Part shown: positions 21,171-32,967 of the stretch, piece by piece
Layout of the letters: every line of letters begins with the position of its first letter
Numbering within the stretch: the stretch's first letter is position 1
Source: an uncultured Bacteroidota bacterium
Lineage (GTDB): Bacteria > Bacteroidota > Bacteroidia > Flavobacteriales > Flavobacteriaceae
DNA length: 64,000 bases
Direction of reading: 5' to 3'
Assembly: GCA_902518355.1 (NCBI GenBank)
Contig: CABYFY010000007.1
Location: 20,419 to 84,418 of the forward strand
Notes under the pieces: model-generated
What the model saw: the letters and a program-made list of their open reading frames with translations, nothing else
Database searches by the model: none
Told to the model about the DNA's origin: nothing
Position numbers and translations under genes: made by a program

Positions 21171-22073
21171 ATGAGTAAAATAATAGTAGTAGGGACATTA
21201 GCGTTTGATACAATTGAAACTCCATTCGGAAAAGTTGAACGAGTTATAGGAGGGTCAGCACCATTTGCAAGCCTTGCTGCAAAAACAAAAAATGTTGATT
21301 GCGCTATTGTTTCAATCGTTGGTAGTGACTTTCCAAAAAGTTATCTACAGCTTCTAGTTTCAAAAGAAATTGATATTTCGGAAGTTCAAATTGAAAAAAA
21401 TGGTAAAAGTTTCTTTTGGTCTGGAAAATATCACGATAATATGAACAAGAGAGATACCTTAGAAACTCAAGTAAATGTTTTGGCTGATTTTGATCCTAAA
21501 ATTCCTAAAAATTTTAAAAACCCCGAAGTGTTAGTTTTGGGAAATCTTGACCCTAAAGTTCAATTAAGTATTGTGTCTCAATTTGATAAAAAACCCAATT
21601 TTATTATGCTTGATACAATGAATTTTTGGATGGATCATACTCTGGATAATCTGATGAAAATTATTTCAAAGGTTGACCTAATATGTATTAACGATGAAGA
21701 AGTAATTCAATTATCTGGCTGCTCAAATCATGATCTTGGAATAAAAAAAATTCTTACAATGGGCCCAAAATATATTATCATGAAAAAGGGTGAATTTGGT
21801 GCTACACTATATTCTGATAAGTCTGAATTTTTCTGTCCATCTTTTAAAATTGATAGGGTTATTGATCCTACCGGTGCTGGTGATTCTTTTGCTGGTGCTT
21901 TTGCAGGTCAATTAGCTCATTCAAAGAATTATTCTTTTAGCTCAATTTCTAATGCATTAATTTATGCTAATGCAGTTGCATCATTTTGCGTTGAAAAGTT
22001 TGGTGTAGAAAACATGTTGGATATATCAAAAGAGGAAATTAATGAGCGAATAAATTTTATTAAAAAAACATAA
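21171..22073 (+). CDS. PfkB family carbohydrate kinase
   Basis: VIDPTGAGDSFAGAFAGQLA and N-terminal VVGTLAFDTIETPFG. Confidence 0.93.
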   Translation: MSKIIVVGTLAFDTIETPFGKVERVIGGSAPFASLAAKTKNVDCAIVSIVGSDFPKSYLQLLVSKEIDISEVQIEKNGKSFFWSGKYHDNMNKRDTLETQVNVLADFDPKIPKNFKNPEVLVLGNLDPKVQLSIVSQFDKKPNFIMLDTMNFWMDHTLDNLMKIISKVDLICINDEEVIQLSGCSNHDLGIKKILTMGPKYIIMKKGEFGATLYSDKSEFFCPSFKIDRVIDPTGAGDSFAGAFAGQLAHSKNYSFSSISNALIYANAVASFCVEKFGVENMLDISKEEINERINFIKKT

Positions 22074-22131
22074 TAATTAAATGTCTTTATTAAATATTTA
22101 TTTTGTTTTTTTGTATGCATACTATTAGAAA

Positions 22132-24027
22132 ATGAGTGATGCTATAAAACACGAGTGTGGTATCGGCCACATAAGATTACTTAAGCCACTAGAATTTTAC
22201 AAAAAAAAATATGGTAGTTCATTTTATGGAATAAATAAAATGTATCTATTAATGGAAAAACAGCATAATAGAGGTCAAGACGGAGCAGGTTTTGCTTCGA
22301 TAAAACTTGACGTTCAGCCTGGAAAAAGATTTATTAGTAGAATTAGATCTACAGAAAAAGAACCAATTCAGGATGTTTTTGGTAAAATAAACGAAAGGAT
22401 TAACTCAGAGCTTAAATCAAATCCATCAATCGTTGATGATATTGAAAAATTGAAATCAAAAGTACCCTATTTAGCTGAGGTTTTATTGGGTCATGTTAGG
22501 TATGGTACATTTGGAGGAAATAGTGTTGAAAATGTTCATCCTTTTCTTAGACAAAATAATTGGAAACATCGAAATTTAATCTTAGCTGGGAACTTTAACA
22601 TGACAAATTCAAATGAGCTTTTTAACAGCTTGATTGAATTAGGGCAACATCCCAAAGAGTATACTGATACAGTAATTATCATGGAAAAAATCGGACATTT
22701 TCTTGATGATGCAGTAAGAAAAATGTACAAAGATTTTAAAAAAGAAGGACTAAATAAACGAGAATGTTCCAGTCTAATTTCAGAAAAACTTGACATTTTT
22801 AAAATTCTTAAAAAAGCCTCTAAAAGATGGGATGGAGGATATGTGATCGGAGGCATGCTAGGGCATGGTGATTCTTTCGTACTAAGGGACCCAAACGGTA
22901 TAAGGCCTGCTTATTATTATAATGATGATGAGGTTGTTGTTGTTGCCTCTGAAAGACCAGCAATTCAGACTGCTTTCAATGTTGGACAAAAGATGATTAA
23001 AGAGTTAGATCCTGGAAATGCAATCGTCATAAAAAGCAATGGAGCCACTAAAATAAAAAGTGTAATTAAAGCAAAGGAAAATAAATCTTGTTCATTCGAG
23101 AGAATATACTTCTCTAGAGGAAATGATGCAGATATTTATCAAGAAAGAAAAGATCTCGGTAAATTATTAATGCCTTCGGTATTAGAGGAAATAAATTACA
23201 ACATCGGTAAAACTGTCTTTTCATATATTCCAAATACTGCTGAAACATCTTTCTATGGAATGATTGAAAGTGTTGAAGAATACCTCAACTCAAGAAAAAG
23301 TGAAGAAATCATTGGTAAAAAAGGTCTTTCTGAAGAAAAGATAAAAGAAATTTTATCTGTTAGACCGAGAATAGAAAAAATAGCTGTAAAGGATGTCAAA
23401 TTAAGAACATTTATAACGGAAGATGATAGTCGAGATGATTTAGTCGAGCATGTTTATGATATCACTTATGGAGTGGTAAATAAAAAAGATACTTTGGTAA
23501 TTATTGACGATAGTATTGTAAGGGGAACGACCCTAAAAAAGAGTATTTTAAAAATGTTGGACAGATTAGATCCTAAAAAAATAGTAATTGTTTCATCTGC
23601 ACCTCAAATAAGATACCCAGATTGTTATGGAATTGATATGGCTAATTTGGAAAGCCTTGTGGCTTTTAACGCAGCCCTTGAACTATTAAAAGACCGTGGC
23701 ATGAATTCTTTAATTAAAGAAGTCTATGAAAAATGTAAAAGTGAACTTGAATTAGAGGATAGTAAAATGAAAAATCATGTAAAGGCCATTTACGATTTAT
23801 TTTCAGCCGAAGAAATTTCAGATAAAATAACCGAATTACTAAGCTCACATTTAGAAAAAAGAGATGTTAAAATCATTTTTCAATCTATAGAAAATTTACA
23901 CAAAGCATGTCCAAATTCAACGGGTGATTGGTATTTTACAGGAAACTACCCGACACCTGGTGGAAACAGAGTTGTCAACACGGCATTTGTAAACTTTTTT
24001 GAAGGAAATAAAAAAAGAGCCTATTAA
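22132..24027 (+). CDS. Amidophosphoribosyltransferase family protein (PurF-like, Bacteroidota 630-aa type)
   Basis: [27 protein letters not shown] class II GATase; PRTase motif [19 protein letters not shown]. Confidence 0.9.
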   Translation: MSDAIKHECGIGHIRLLKPLEFYKKKYGSSFYGINKMYLLMEKQHNRGQDGAGFASIKLDVQPGKRFISRIRSTEKEPIQDVFGKINERINSELKSNPSIVDDIEKLKSKVPYLAEVLLGHVRYGTFGGNSVENVHPFLRQNNWKHRNLILAGNFNMTNSNELFNSLIELGQHPKEYTDTVIIMEKIGHFLDDAVRKMYKDFKKEGLNKRECSSLISEKLDIFKILKKASKRWDGGYVIGGMLGHGDSFVLRDPNGIRPAYYYNDDEVVVVASERPAIQTAFNVGQKMIKELDPGNAIVIKSNGATKIKSVIKAKENKSCSFERIYFSRGNDADIYQERKDLGKLLMPSVLEEINYNIGKTVFSYIPNTAETSFYGMIESVEEYLNSRKSEEIIGKKGLSEEKIKEILSVRPRIEKIAVKDVKLRTFITEDDSRDDLVEHVYDITYGVVNKKDTLVIIDDSIVRGTTLKKSILKMLDRLDPKKIVIVSSAPQIRYPDCYGIDMANLESLVAFNAALELLKDRGMNSLIKEVYEKCKSELELEDSKMKNHVKAIYDLFSAEEISDKITELLSSHLEKRDVKIIFQSIENLHKACPNSTGDWYFTGNYPTPGGNRVVNTAFVNFFEGNKKRAY

Positions 24028-24626
24028 AAGGATTTCTCAAATTTTTCTGAAACTACTCCCCAATTTACCACATTAAAAAAAGCATCAATATAGTCTGGTC
24101 TTCTGTTTTGATAATTTAAATAGTATGCATGCTCCCAAACATCAATTCCTAGTATTGGTGTTCCTCCGCATCCATTTGGCATCAAAGGATTGTCCTGATT
24201 AGGGGTTGAACATACTTCAAGTTGTCCGTTTTTGACGCAAAGCCATGCCCAACCTGAACCAAATCTTGTTGCAGCAGCTTTTGAAAAAGCTTCTTTGAAA
24301 GCTTCAAAAGATCCAAATGCTTCATCTATTGCGGTTTTTAAATATTCAGACATAATATTTTCTTTATTTGGATTCATTACTTCCCAAAATATTTTGTGAT
24401 TGTAATAACCGCCAGCATTATTTCTTAACGCCATATTAGTCATATCAAGGCCAGATAAAATATCATGGATATCCTTTGATTCATTTTCTGATCCTTCGAT
24501 AGCTGCATTAAGTTTGTTGGTATAACCTTGATGATGTTTTGAATGGTGAATTTCCATTGTCCTGGCATCAATATGAGGCTCTAAAGCATCATAAGAATAT
24601 TCTAATTGAGGTAAACTAAAGCTCAT
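24024..24626 (-). CDS. sodB: Superoxide dismutase (Fe/Mn)
   Basis: [62 protein letters not shown]. Confidence 0.96.
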   Translation of the reverse strand: MSFSLPQLEYSYDALEPHIDARTMEIHHSKHHQGYTNKLNAAIEGSENESKDIHDILSGLDMTNMALRNNAGGYYNHKIFWEVMNPNKENIMSEYLKTAIDEAFGSFEAFKEAFSKAAATRFGSGWAWLCVKNGQLEVCSTPNQDNPLMPNGCGGTPILGIDVWEHAYYLNYQNRRPDYIDAFFNVVNWGVVSEKFEKSF

Positions 24627-24704
24627 ATATTATTGTATTTATATCCCAAATTTACAATAAAAAATTTATTAATAATCAACAACTATCATTAACTTGTATT
24701 CTTC

Positions 24705-27700
24705 ATGATTAACACAAACTATTTTAATATTTACAACGCTTCGGCTGGTACTGGGAAGACATTTAGTTTGGTTAGAGACTATCTCATTCTTCTATTCAGT
24801 TCAAATAATTTTGAGCTTTATAAAAATATTCTTGCAATAACATTTACAAATAAAGCAGTTAATGAAATGAAAGGAAGAATTGTTAGATATCTAATCAACT
24901 ATTCAAATTCCATTGACCCCGATGAAGTAATGATAAAAGAAATTGCAAAAGTGTCAGGTTTAACAAAGAAAGAAATATTTTCTAAGTCATCAATCATATT
25001 GAAAAATCTTTTAAAAAACTATGGTTCTTTTGAAATATCAACAATAGACAAGTTAACTCAAAAAATAGTTAGAAACTTCACTTATGAACTTGGAATTGAT
25101 GCAAAATATGAAATTGAATTAGACCAAAATGAAGTTATTAATAAGGCTATTGATAATCTGATTTCTAAAATTGAATTAAATGATGAGCGTTCAAAAAATA
25201 TTATAAACTTTTCATCAGAAAAAACCCAAAATGATAAAAGCTGGGATATTACAAAAGATCTAAAAGATATTGCTGAATTAATCTTCAATGAGAATAACTT
25301 TTCTGAACTAGACTCTCTAAAGGATTCTGAAGTTAGAGACTTTGAGAGATGGAAAAAAAATTTGAAAGAAAAAATCAAAAAGATTAACTCAGAAACCAAA
25401 ATTCTTGCGACAAATGCAATTAAGATGATTGATAAAAGAGAAATAAGTCATGATAGTTTTTCTTTTAAATCTGTTCCTAAACATTTTATCAAAATTTCTA
25501 ATGGAGAGTTAGATAATTTATATAATAATCAAATCGAAAACAACTTAATTGATGGGATTCTTTATCCTAAGAGGATTCCTGAAAAGGAGAAAATAAAAAT
25601 TGAAAAAATTAGATCAAATTTATTAGACATCTATAGAGCATGTAAAACAAATGTTTATAAAATAAAATTATACAAAAATATATTAAATAACCTTTCTCCT
25701 CTTTCAATTTTGAGTGAAATAAAAAAAGAAATTGAACTTTTAAAAAAAGAAGAAAATTTCATATTAATCTCAGAATTTAATAAGCTGGTTAATGAAGAAA
25801 TTAAAAATCAACCAGCTCCGTTTATTTACGAAAAAATTGGAACAAAGTTTAGTCATTTTTTTATTGATGAATTTCAAGATACATCTAAAATGCAATGGGA
25901 AAATTTAAAACCCCTAATAGAAAATTCTTTGTCTTCAGATAACTCATCTTTGACCTTAGCTGGAGATCCTAAACAATCAATATATAGGTGGAGAGGCGGA
26001 GATGTTGATGAGTTCATGAATCTTCTAGTTAATGAATCTCCTTTTTATTGTAAAAAAACTTCAATAAATCTTAACACAAATTTTAGAAGCGCTAAAGAGA
26101 TTATTAGTTTTAACAACTCACTATTTAAACATATTTCCAACTTATTTACCAATAATCTTAAATTAGCCGAAATTTTAAATTTTCCAGAGCAAAATTCATT
26201 TAGAAAAGATATAGGATATATAAATTTAAAATTTCACGATAAAGATGATGCAATCAAATCAGATGAATTTTACAATAATGAAGTGTTATCAAATATCACA
26301 GATTTAGTTGCAAGGGGGTATTCTTATAAAGATATATGTATTATTGTTAGAAAGAAAAAAGAAGGGATTATAATCGGAGACTATTTAACCGAAAATAATA
26401 TTCCTATTATTTCATCTGAAGTTCTGCAGCTATCCTCAAGGCCTGAGGTTTGTTTGATAATCAATTTAATTAGATATCATGTTGATAGTTCAGACTTCAA
26501 TAAAATCAACTTTTGTAAGTCATTATGTGAATTGAATTTTATAGATCAAATTAAGGAAGATTTCTTAATAGAAATTTTTGATAAAGACATCTCAGAAATA
26601 AAAAAACAAGTTACAATTGACAAATTTGATTTCGATTTTAACAGATTAAATAGAACGTCTATTTATGAAGCAATAGAATATATAATTGATGAATTTGGGA
26701 TTATGAATGATGGAAACTCATACGTTCAATTTTTTCTTGATTTTGCTCTTGATTATTCAAATAAGTATCAAACCGGTTTAAATGAATTTGTTGAACACTT
26801 CGAAGAGAAAAAAGAGAAACTAAATATTATTAATCCACAAGGAATAAACGCAGTTGAAATAATTACAATTCATAAATCTAAGGGATTAGAATTCCCAGTT
26901 GTAATTTACCCATATGCAAATATTAATATTCATGGTGATTTGAATCCAAAAACATGGATTGATATTAAAAATGATGACAATATTGATTTACAAAAGTCTA
27001 TCATTAACATTAATAAAGATCTAGAAAAAATCGATGGAAATTTATATAACAGCTATCGAAATAAATTAGAAGTTGATAATATAAATCTTTTATATGTTGT
27101 GCTTACCAGAGCAGTTAAAGAACTTCACATTATTTCACAGAAATATTTAGATAGTAAAGGAAATGAAAATACAAACTACTTCTCCGGAATATTTATAAGT
27201 TATTTAAAAAATATCGGCATCTGGGAGAATTCAAAAACCTTATATGAATTTGGGGATAAAGTTAATGTTAAGTCTGAAAACATCTCATCAGAAAATATTA
27301 CCCAAAAACTATTTCAAGTGAATTCTCGGATTAAACAAAATATTATAATTAACTCAAAAAATGCAGATTCTTGGATTAATGATTTAGATGAAGCTCAAGA
27401 GGAGGGAAACATCTTCCATCAAATCATGGAAGAAATTAATTCAAAAAAAGAGATCAATATTGTACTAAATAGATTTTATCAATCAGGATTAATCGGATTA
27501 AGTGAAATGAAATACTTAGAAGAAAAGATTTTACAGATAGTCAACCATCCAGATTTAAAAAGATATTATGATGGTGATTTAGTTTACTTTAATGAAAGAG
27601 AAATAATTTCTAAAAAAGGATTTGTTTTAGTACCTGACAGATTAGTTTTTTTAAATGATACAGATGTGGTCATTATTGATTATAAAACTGGTAATGAAAA

Positions 27701-27818
27701 TGATTATCATAAAATTCAATTGAATAAATATGAAGCTGTACTTGATGAAATGAGCTTTAAAGTGTGTAAAAAAATAGTAATTTATATAAGTAACAAACCG
27801 AGAATAAGATTTTGTTAA
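24705..27818 (+). CDS. UvrD/RecB-family helicase-nuclease (AddA-like)
   Basis: NASAGTGKTFSLV, ITFTNKAVNEMK, FIDEFQDTSKMQW, LAGDPKQSIYRWRGGD, TIHKSKGLEFPVV, C-terminal nuclease VIIDYKTG. Confidence 0.93.
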   Translation: MINTNYFNIYNASAGTGKTFSLVRDYLILLFSSNNFELYKNILAITFTNKAVNEMKGRIVRYLINYSNSIDPDEVMIKEIAKVSGLTKKEIFSKSSIILKNLLKNYGSFEISTIDKLTQKIVRNFTYELGIDAKYEIELDQNEVINKAIDNLISKIELNDERSKNIINFSSEKTQNDKSWDITKDLKDIAELIFNENNFSELDSLKDSEVRDFERWKKNLKEKIKKINSETKILATNAIKMIDKREISHDSFSFKSVPKHFIKISNGELDNLYNNQIENNLIDGILYPKRIPEKEKIKIEKIRSNLLDIYRACKTNVYKIKLYKNILNNLSPLSILSEIKKEIELLKKEENFILISEFNKLVNEEIKNQPAPFIYEKIGTKFSHFFIDEFQDTSKMQWENLKPLIENSLSSDNSSLTLAGDPKQSIYRWRGGDVDEFMNLLVNESPFYCKKTSINLNTNFRSAKEIISFNNSLFKHISNLFTNNLKLAEILNFPEQNSFRKDIGYINLKFHDKDDAIKSDEFYNNEVLSNITDLVARGYSYKDICIIVRKKKEGIIIGDYLTENNIPIISSEVLQLSSRPEVCLIINLIRYHVDSSDFNKINFCKSLCELNFIDQIKEDFLIEIFDKDISEIKKQVTIDKFDFDFNRLNRTSIYEAIEYIIDEFGIMNDGNSYVQFFLDFALDYSNKYQTGLNEFVEHFEEKKEKLNIINPQGINAVEIITIHKSKGLEFPVVIYPYANINIHGDLNPKTWIDIKNDDNIDLQKSIININKDLEKIDGNLYNSYRNKLEVDNINLLYVVLTRAVKELHIISQKYLDSKGNENTNYFSGIFISYLKNIGIWENSKTLYEFGDKVNVKSENISSENITQKLFQVNSRIKQNIIINSKNADSWINDLDEAQEEGNIFHQIMEEINSKKEINIVLNRFYQSGLIGLSEMKYLEEKILQIVNHPDLKRYYDGDLVYFNEREIISKKGFVLVPDRLVFLNDTDVVIIDYKTGNENDYHKIQLNKYEAVLDEMSFKVCKKIVIYISNKPRIRFC

Positions 27819-27927
27819 AAAGCTATTCTAGGATTAGCTGATATATTAATGTCATTCAATTTTTTGATTTTTATTGAAATATTAATCTAACTTATTCTAG
27901 ACTTTATATTACAGTAAATATTTAATT

Positions 27928-28545
27928 ATGAAAAAAATAATAACACTCTTATCCATTTTAATCCTTATAATTAACCCTTTAGAAATCAGATCTCAGGACA
28001 AAGACTACCCATGGCAAATAAGTTTTGGAACAAATGCAGTAGATATTGAAGCTGATACAAACACATCAATTTCTGAATTTTTTAATGTAAATGGAAACTG
28101 GAATGTTTCAAAGTCTCCTATTTCCATGTTTTCTGTTTCGAAATATGTGAGCGGGAATTTTTCGTTTGGAGTTGGTGCTTCATTTAATAGCATCAGTAAG
28201 TATGCAACAGACAGAGAATTATCAAACATTACAAACGATTATTTCTCAATTGACGCAATGTTAAAATATGATTTATCTGAACTTTTATCTATTAAAGTTT
28301 TAGGTACTACATTTGAACCTTTTGTTGGCATTGGTCCTGGTTGGACTTCTTTTAATGATCAAGATGGATTGACCGCTAATTTCTCATTGGGTGTTAATTA
28401 TTGGCTTACAGAAACATTTGGAGTTGTAGCAATGTCTGAATATAAACATAACCTTGACGATATCGATGATGGTTTAATGCTTGATGAGGGAGGTACCATG
28501 CGATGGTCGTTAATGTTTGTTATTAAATTTGGAAAAACTGAATAA
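27928..28545 (+). CDS. Outer-membrane beta-barrel protein, short paralog of the following OmpA protein
   Basis: Signal peptide; extensive similarity to the N-terminal barrel of 28647..30044 (YPWQISFGTNAVDIEADTNTS... vs [21 protein letters not shown]...). Confidence 0.85.
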   Translation: MKKIITLLSILILIINPLEIRSQDKDYPWQISFGTNAVDIEADTNTSISEFFNVNGNWNVSKSPISMFSVSKYVSGNFSFGVGASFNSISKYATDRELSNITNDYFSIDAMLKYDLSELLSIKVLGTTFEPFVGIGPGWTSFNDQDGLTANFSLGVNYWLTETFGVVAMSEYKHNLDDIDDGLMLDEGGTMRWSLMFVIKFGKTE

Positions 28546-28608
28546 AATTGAATAATAGAGTTTTTAGCTCTTTTTTCTTAAAAATCATTACATTTACAGA
28601 GAAATCCG

Positions 28609-28616
28609 TATTTTTG
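28609..28616 (+). promoter_or_regulatory. Putative -7 box TATTTTTG upstream of ompA-like gene
   Basis: TAnnTTTG match 31 nt upstream of the ATG; the -33 element is weak. Confidence 0.4.
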
Positions 28617-28646
28617 CGGAAAATATTAAATAGTAAATAAAAAATT

Positions 28647-30044
28647 ATGAAAAAATTTTACTCTCTATTCTTAACTACTTTGTTAGTTTTTGGGCTTAAT
28701 ACATTACAAGCTCAAGATAAGAATAACCCATGGCAATTTAGCTTTGGTGCAAATGCTATCGACGTAGAAGCTGATACCAATACACAGTTTACTGAATTCT
28801 TCGATGTTGACGAAAATTGGAATATTGCTCAGTCACCTATCTCAATGTTTACAGTTTCTAAATACATTGGTGATAACTTATCATTCGGAGTTGGTGCCTC
28901 TTTCAATAGTATCAGTAAATATGCAACAGGTCTTGAGTTATCTGAAACAACAAATGATTATTTCAATGTTGATATGATGTTAAAATATGACCTATCTGAT
29001 GCGCTACCAATTAGAGTTTTAGGAATGGACTTCGAACCTTTTGTTGGTGTTGGACCAGGATGGACTTGGTTTGATGAGCAAGATGGTTTAGTAGGAAATC
29101 TTTCTGTTGGAGTTAACCACTGGTTTAACGATGTATTTGGTTTTACGTTAATGGCTGATTACAAGCATAATATGGATGACTTACAAAGATGGAGTACACC
29201 TGTCCTGGACGAAGGTGGTACAATGAGATGGTCAGCAATGCTTTCTGTTAAGTTTGGTGGAACTGATACTGATGGTGATGGGATTTATGATGCTTATGAT
29301 GAGTGCCCAGAAGTTCCTGGTTTAGAAGAATTTAACGGATGTCCTGATACTGATGGTGATGGAATTCAAGACAGTGAAGATGACTGTCCAATGGTAGCTG
29401 GATTAGCTGAATTTAACGGCTGTCCTGATACTGATGGTGACGGAATTTCAGATAATAAGGACAGATGTCCTGAGGTTGCTGGTTTAGAAAGTATGGGTGG
29501 TTGTCCTGATACCGATGGTGACGGTATTGCTGATGGTCAAGATGCTTGTCCTAAAGTTGCAGGCCCTAGAGGAAACAGAGGTTGTCCTTGGCCAGATACC
29601 GATGGTGATAGCGTTGTAGATAAAGACGATAACTGTCCAGAAGTTCCAGGAACGGTTGCTAATGATGGATGTCCAGAAGGCCCAACAGCTGAAGATATGG
29701 CTAAAATCACTGAGCTTTCAAGAGGAATTCAGTTTGCATTTGGTGCTACAACATTCACTGAAGGTACACCTCCAGTTCTTGATGCGATTGTTTCAATTAT
29801 CCTTAAGTATCCTACAGCTAGCTTTAGTGTAGAAGGACATACTGATAGTATTGGAACAAAAGGATTTAACCAATCTCTTTCAGAAGGAAGAGCTGCTGCA
29901 GTAGTAAATTATTTATCAGGAAGAAATGTTTCTGCTGATAGATTAAGTGCTGTTGGTTTTGGTGAAAATAATCCAATTGATACAAATGTTAATTCTGCTG
30001 GTAGAGCAAATAACAGAAGAGTTGAAATCTTATTTGTGAAATAA
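28647..30044 (+). CDS. OmpA family protein with thrombospondin type-3 repeats
   Basis: N-terminal beta-barrel; repeated DTDGDGI.D..D.CP.V.G...F.GCP; C-terminal OmpA ([30 protein letters not shown]...NRRVEI). Confidence 0.95.
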   Translation: MKKFYSLFLTTLLVFGLNTLQAQDKNNPWQFSFGANAIDVEADTNTQFTEFFDVDENWNIAQSPISMFTVSKYIGDNLSFGVGASFNSISKYATGLELSETTNDYFNVDMMLKYDLSDALPIRVLGMDFEPFVGVGPGWTWFDEQDGLVGNLSVGVNHWFNDVFGFTLMADYKHNMDDLQRWSTPVLDEGGTMRWSAMLSVKFGGTDTDGDGIYDAYDECPEVPGLEEFNGCPDTDGDGIQDSEDDCPMVAGLAEFNGCPDTDGDGISDNKDRCPEVAGLESMGGCPDTDGDGIADGQDACPKVAGPRGNRGCPWPDTDGDSVVDKDDNCPEVPGTVANDGCPEGPTAEDMAKITELSRGIQFAFGATTFTEGTPPVLDAIVSIILKYPTASFSVEGHTDSIGTKGFNQSLSEGRAAAVVNYLSGRNVSADRLSAVGFGENNPIDTNVNSAGRANNRRVEILFVK

Positions 30045-30070
30045 AGATTTAAACACATATACTATATTAG

Positions 30071-30107
30071 AAAACGCTTCGCTAAATGCGAGGCGTTTTC
30101 TATTTTT
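30071..30107 (+). terminator. Rho-independent terminator
   Basis: AAAACGCtTCGC-TAAAT-GCGAgGCGTTTT hairpin followed by a T-rich tract just after the ompA-like stop. Confidence 0.85.
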
Positions 30108-30112
30108 ATAGG

Positions 30113-32838
30113 ATGCATGGATTTGTTAAAGAGGTCATAAATAAGATAATTGTCAGTGATGGCACTGATATATCGAAAGTAATAATAATATTACCAAATA
30201 AAAGATCTCGAATTTTTCTAAAACAAGAGATCAGCAGTATTGTAAAAAAAACAATCTTCTCTCCCATTATTTATGACATTGAAAGTTTCATGTCGATAGT
30301 TTCAGGATTAGATAAAATTTCTGACTCCGAGATATTATTTGAATTTTACAATATTTACCTAAATCAGACTAAAAAAGAGGAACAACAAACCTTTGAAGAA
30401 TTTATCTCTTGGGCTAAAACTTTGTTGAAAGATTTCAGTGAAGTTGACAGAGAATTATGTGATACTGATTCATTATTTGATTACTTAAAAGCTTTTAAAG
30501 ACTTAACTCATTGGTCTAACTATGAAGAGGAAACTGACTTAATCAAAAATTACAAAGAATTTTGGGGAAAAATAAAAGCATATCATAATGAACTTAAAAC
30601 TAGACTATTTGATATTGGCAAGGGGTATCAAGGTTTAGTTTATAGAGAAGCTTGTGAGCAAATTCTAAATTATACAGAAAATAAAAAAAATGTAAAACAT
30701 ATTTTTATAGGCTTTAACGCTCTAAGTAAATCAGAATCAGAGGTAATCCAAGAAATAGTTAATAGTCATGGTGAAATATATTGGGATATTGACAAGTCAT
30801 TACTAAACTCTGATTATAATAATGCTTCATTATTTATAGAATCTTACCTAAAAGAATGGCCGTACTACAAAAAAAATAATATTGAAATAGTTGCAAATGA
30901 ATATAAGAAAGAAAAAAACATTCAAGCAATTGGCACACCCAAAAATATAGGGCAAGTAAAATACGTTGGTGAATTATTGCAATCAATGAGTAATGATGAA
31001 ATAAATAACACAGCTGTCGTATTAGGGGATGAAAAATTACTAATTCCCTTATTAAATTCTATCCCAAGAAATGTGAAAAATATAAATGTTACGATGGGCT
31101 ACCCACTGAAAAATTCAAATATATATTCTTTCTTTTATTTGTTATTAAGTATACATACTAAAAGTCAAAATAGCTTTTATTATAAAAGTGTAATTTCTTT
31201 AGTTTCTCATGAACTTATCAGTCCAGTTTTAAATAAGGGAATTGATTTAAGAAAAAAAATCAAAGATGAGAATCTTATTTATCTGTCAATAAAAGATATT
31301 ATAGATCTTGATAAAGAAAATCACAAAATTTATAAGCTTCTATTTTCTAAGTGGAACAATGCTAATAATGGTATAAGTTCATGTATTAAGTTGATTGATT
31401 TTATAAAAAAACATTACTCTAAAAATCCACAAAATGATTTTATAAATCTTGAACTATTATATCACATCAATAAAATATTTTTACAAATTAAGGTTTCCTG
31501 TGAAAACTTAGATTATTTAAAAAATATTAATTCTCTAAAAATATTATTTAAGGAATTATGTGAAATGAGTACATCCCCTTTTAGCGGAGAACCAATAAAA
31601 GGTCTTCAGATAATGGGAATGCTGGAAACTAGATTATTAAACTATAAAAATATAATAGTAACGTCTGTAAATGAGGGTATTCTCCCAGTTGGAAATAGTA
31701 ATAGTAGCTATATACCGTTTGAAATAAAAAAAGCTAATCAGCTTCAAACCTTTAAAGAAAAAGATGCTGTATTTGCTTATCATTTTTACAGATTAATCAA
31801 AAGAGCTCAAAATATTTGGTTAATCTATAATACAGAGCCCGATGCAATGAATAATGGTGAAGAAAGTAGGTTTATCAAGCAAATTGAAGTTGAGGGAATC
31901 CACTCTGTGGATAAAAATCTACTAATTTCTAAAACACCTGTGAATCAAAATATGGAGCCTTTTTATAAAAAAACAAAATTGGTTGAAGAAAAATTAAATG
32001 CCATTGTAAAAAACGGTGTAAGTGCATCAATGTTATGCCTATACGCAATGGATCAGATCAAATTTTTTGAAACTTATGTGCTAGGCCTAAGGGAAGAAAT
32101 TATAGAGGAAACAATAGCATCAAGCACAATTGGAAATATTGTACACGATTCATTAGAGTTGATTTATAAAGACTATGTCGGAAAAAGACTTAAAATCGGA
32201 GATTTTAAAAAAATGGAAGAGAAAATAAATACAATAGTTCAAAATATAATCAGAAATTACGTGCGTGAGGAAAACATATATATAGGCAAAAACATAATAA
32301 TTGTTGAGACAGTTAAAGAATACGTAAAAAAAGTAATTGAGCTAGATCAGAAAACGATTGAAAGAGGAAATGGGTTAAAAATAATAGCTGTGGAAAGAGA
32401 ATTTGAGAATGAAATAAAAGATAAAGGGAAAAAATCGTAACATTTATATTTTTCACATTTCTTGGGATAGAATTTAAAATTAGAGGAAAGATTGATAGAA
32501 TTGATGAGTTAAATGGTGAAGTAAGAGTAATAGACTATAAGAGCGGAAAAAAACTTAGACAGAGAAATATAACAATCAAGGATAGTGAAGAATTAACAAA
32601 AGAAAAGGGTATTTATAACTTACAGTTATTAGTATATATGTTGGGGATAAAGGAGGAATTCAAAGAGAAAACAATCAAAAGTGGTATAATCAATTTAAAA
32701 AATATAAGTGAGGGTGTACTTGAAGGGGTATTCAATAGAAAAACAGTTTTAAATAATAATGAGATGGAAAATTATAAAAACGAAATAATCACGATTATAG
32801 CAAATATCCTTGATAAGAGTAAATTGTTTAAAAATTAA
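30113..32838 (+). pseudogene. AddB/RecB-like PD-(D/E)XK helicase-nuclease, interrupted by an apparent -1 frameshift at an A6 run
   Basis: Frame of 30086..32440 ends ...NEIKDKGKKS*. The nuclease motif GKIDRIDELNGEVRVIDYKSGKK and LLVYMLGIKEEF continue in the -1 frame to 32838. Start placed at 30113 (MHGFVKEVINK) because the track start at 30086 lies inside the terminator hairpin. Confidence 0.8.
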
Positions 32839-32967
32839 TTTTTTTCTTGCTATAAAATGCTTGAATTAAATTCAAAATTTTTATTATAAAATATTTTATT
32901 ATATATTTAAATACTCTTTTAAGATAGAAATTAATAATAATATTAATGAAAAATTTTATGTAAAGTT

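Noticed and set aside
22536-22856. 106-aa minus ORF within PurF-like gene
   Set aside because: Antisense shadow of a conserved enzyme.
22132-24027. Unusually long PurF as a novel enzyme
   Set aside because: Sequence matches the longer amidophosphoribosyltransferase-like protein common in Bacteroidota, so it is not novel.
28560-28580. agagtttttagctctttttt as terminator of the short OmpA paralog
   Set aside because: The stem is only about 4 bp; too weak to call.
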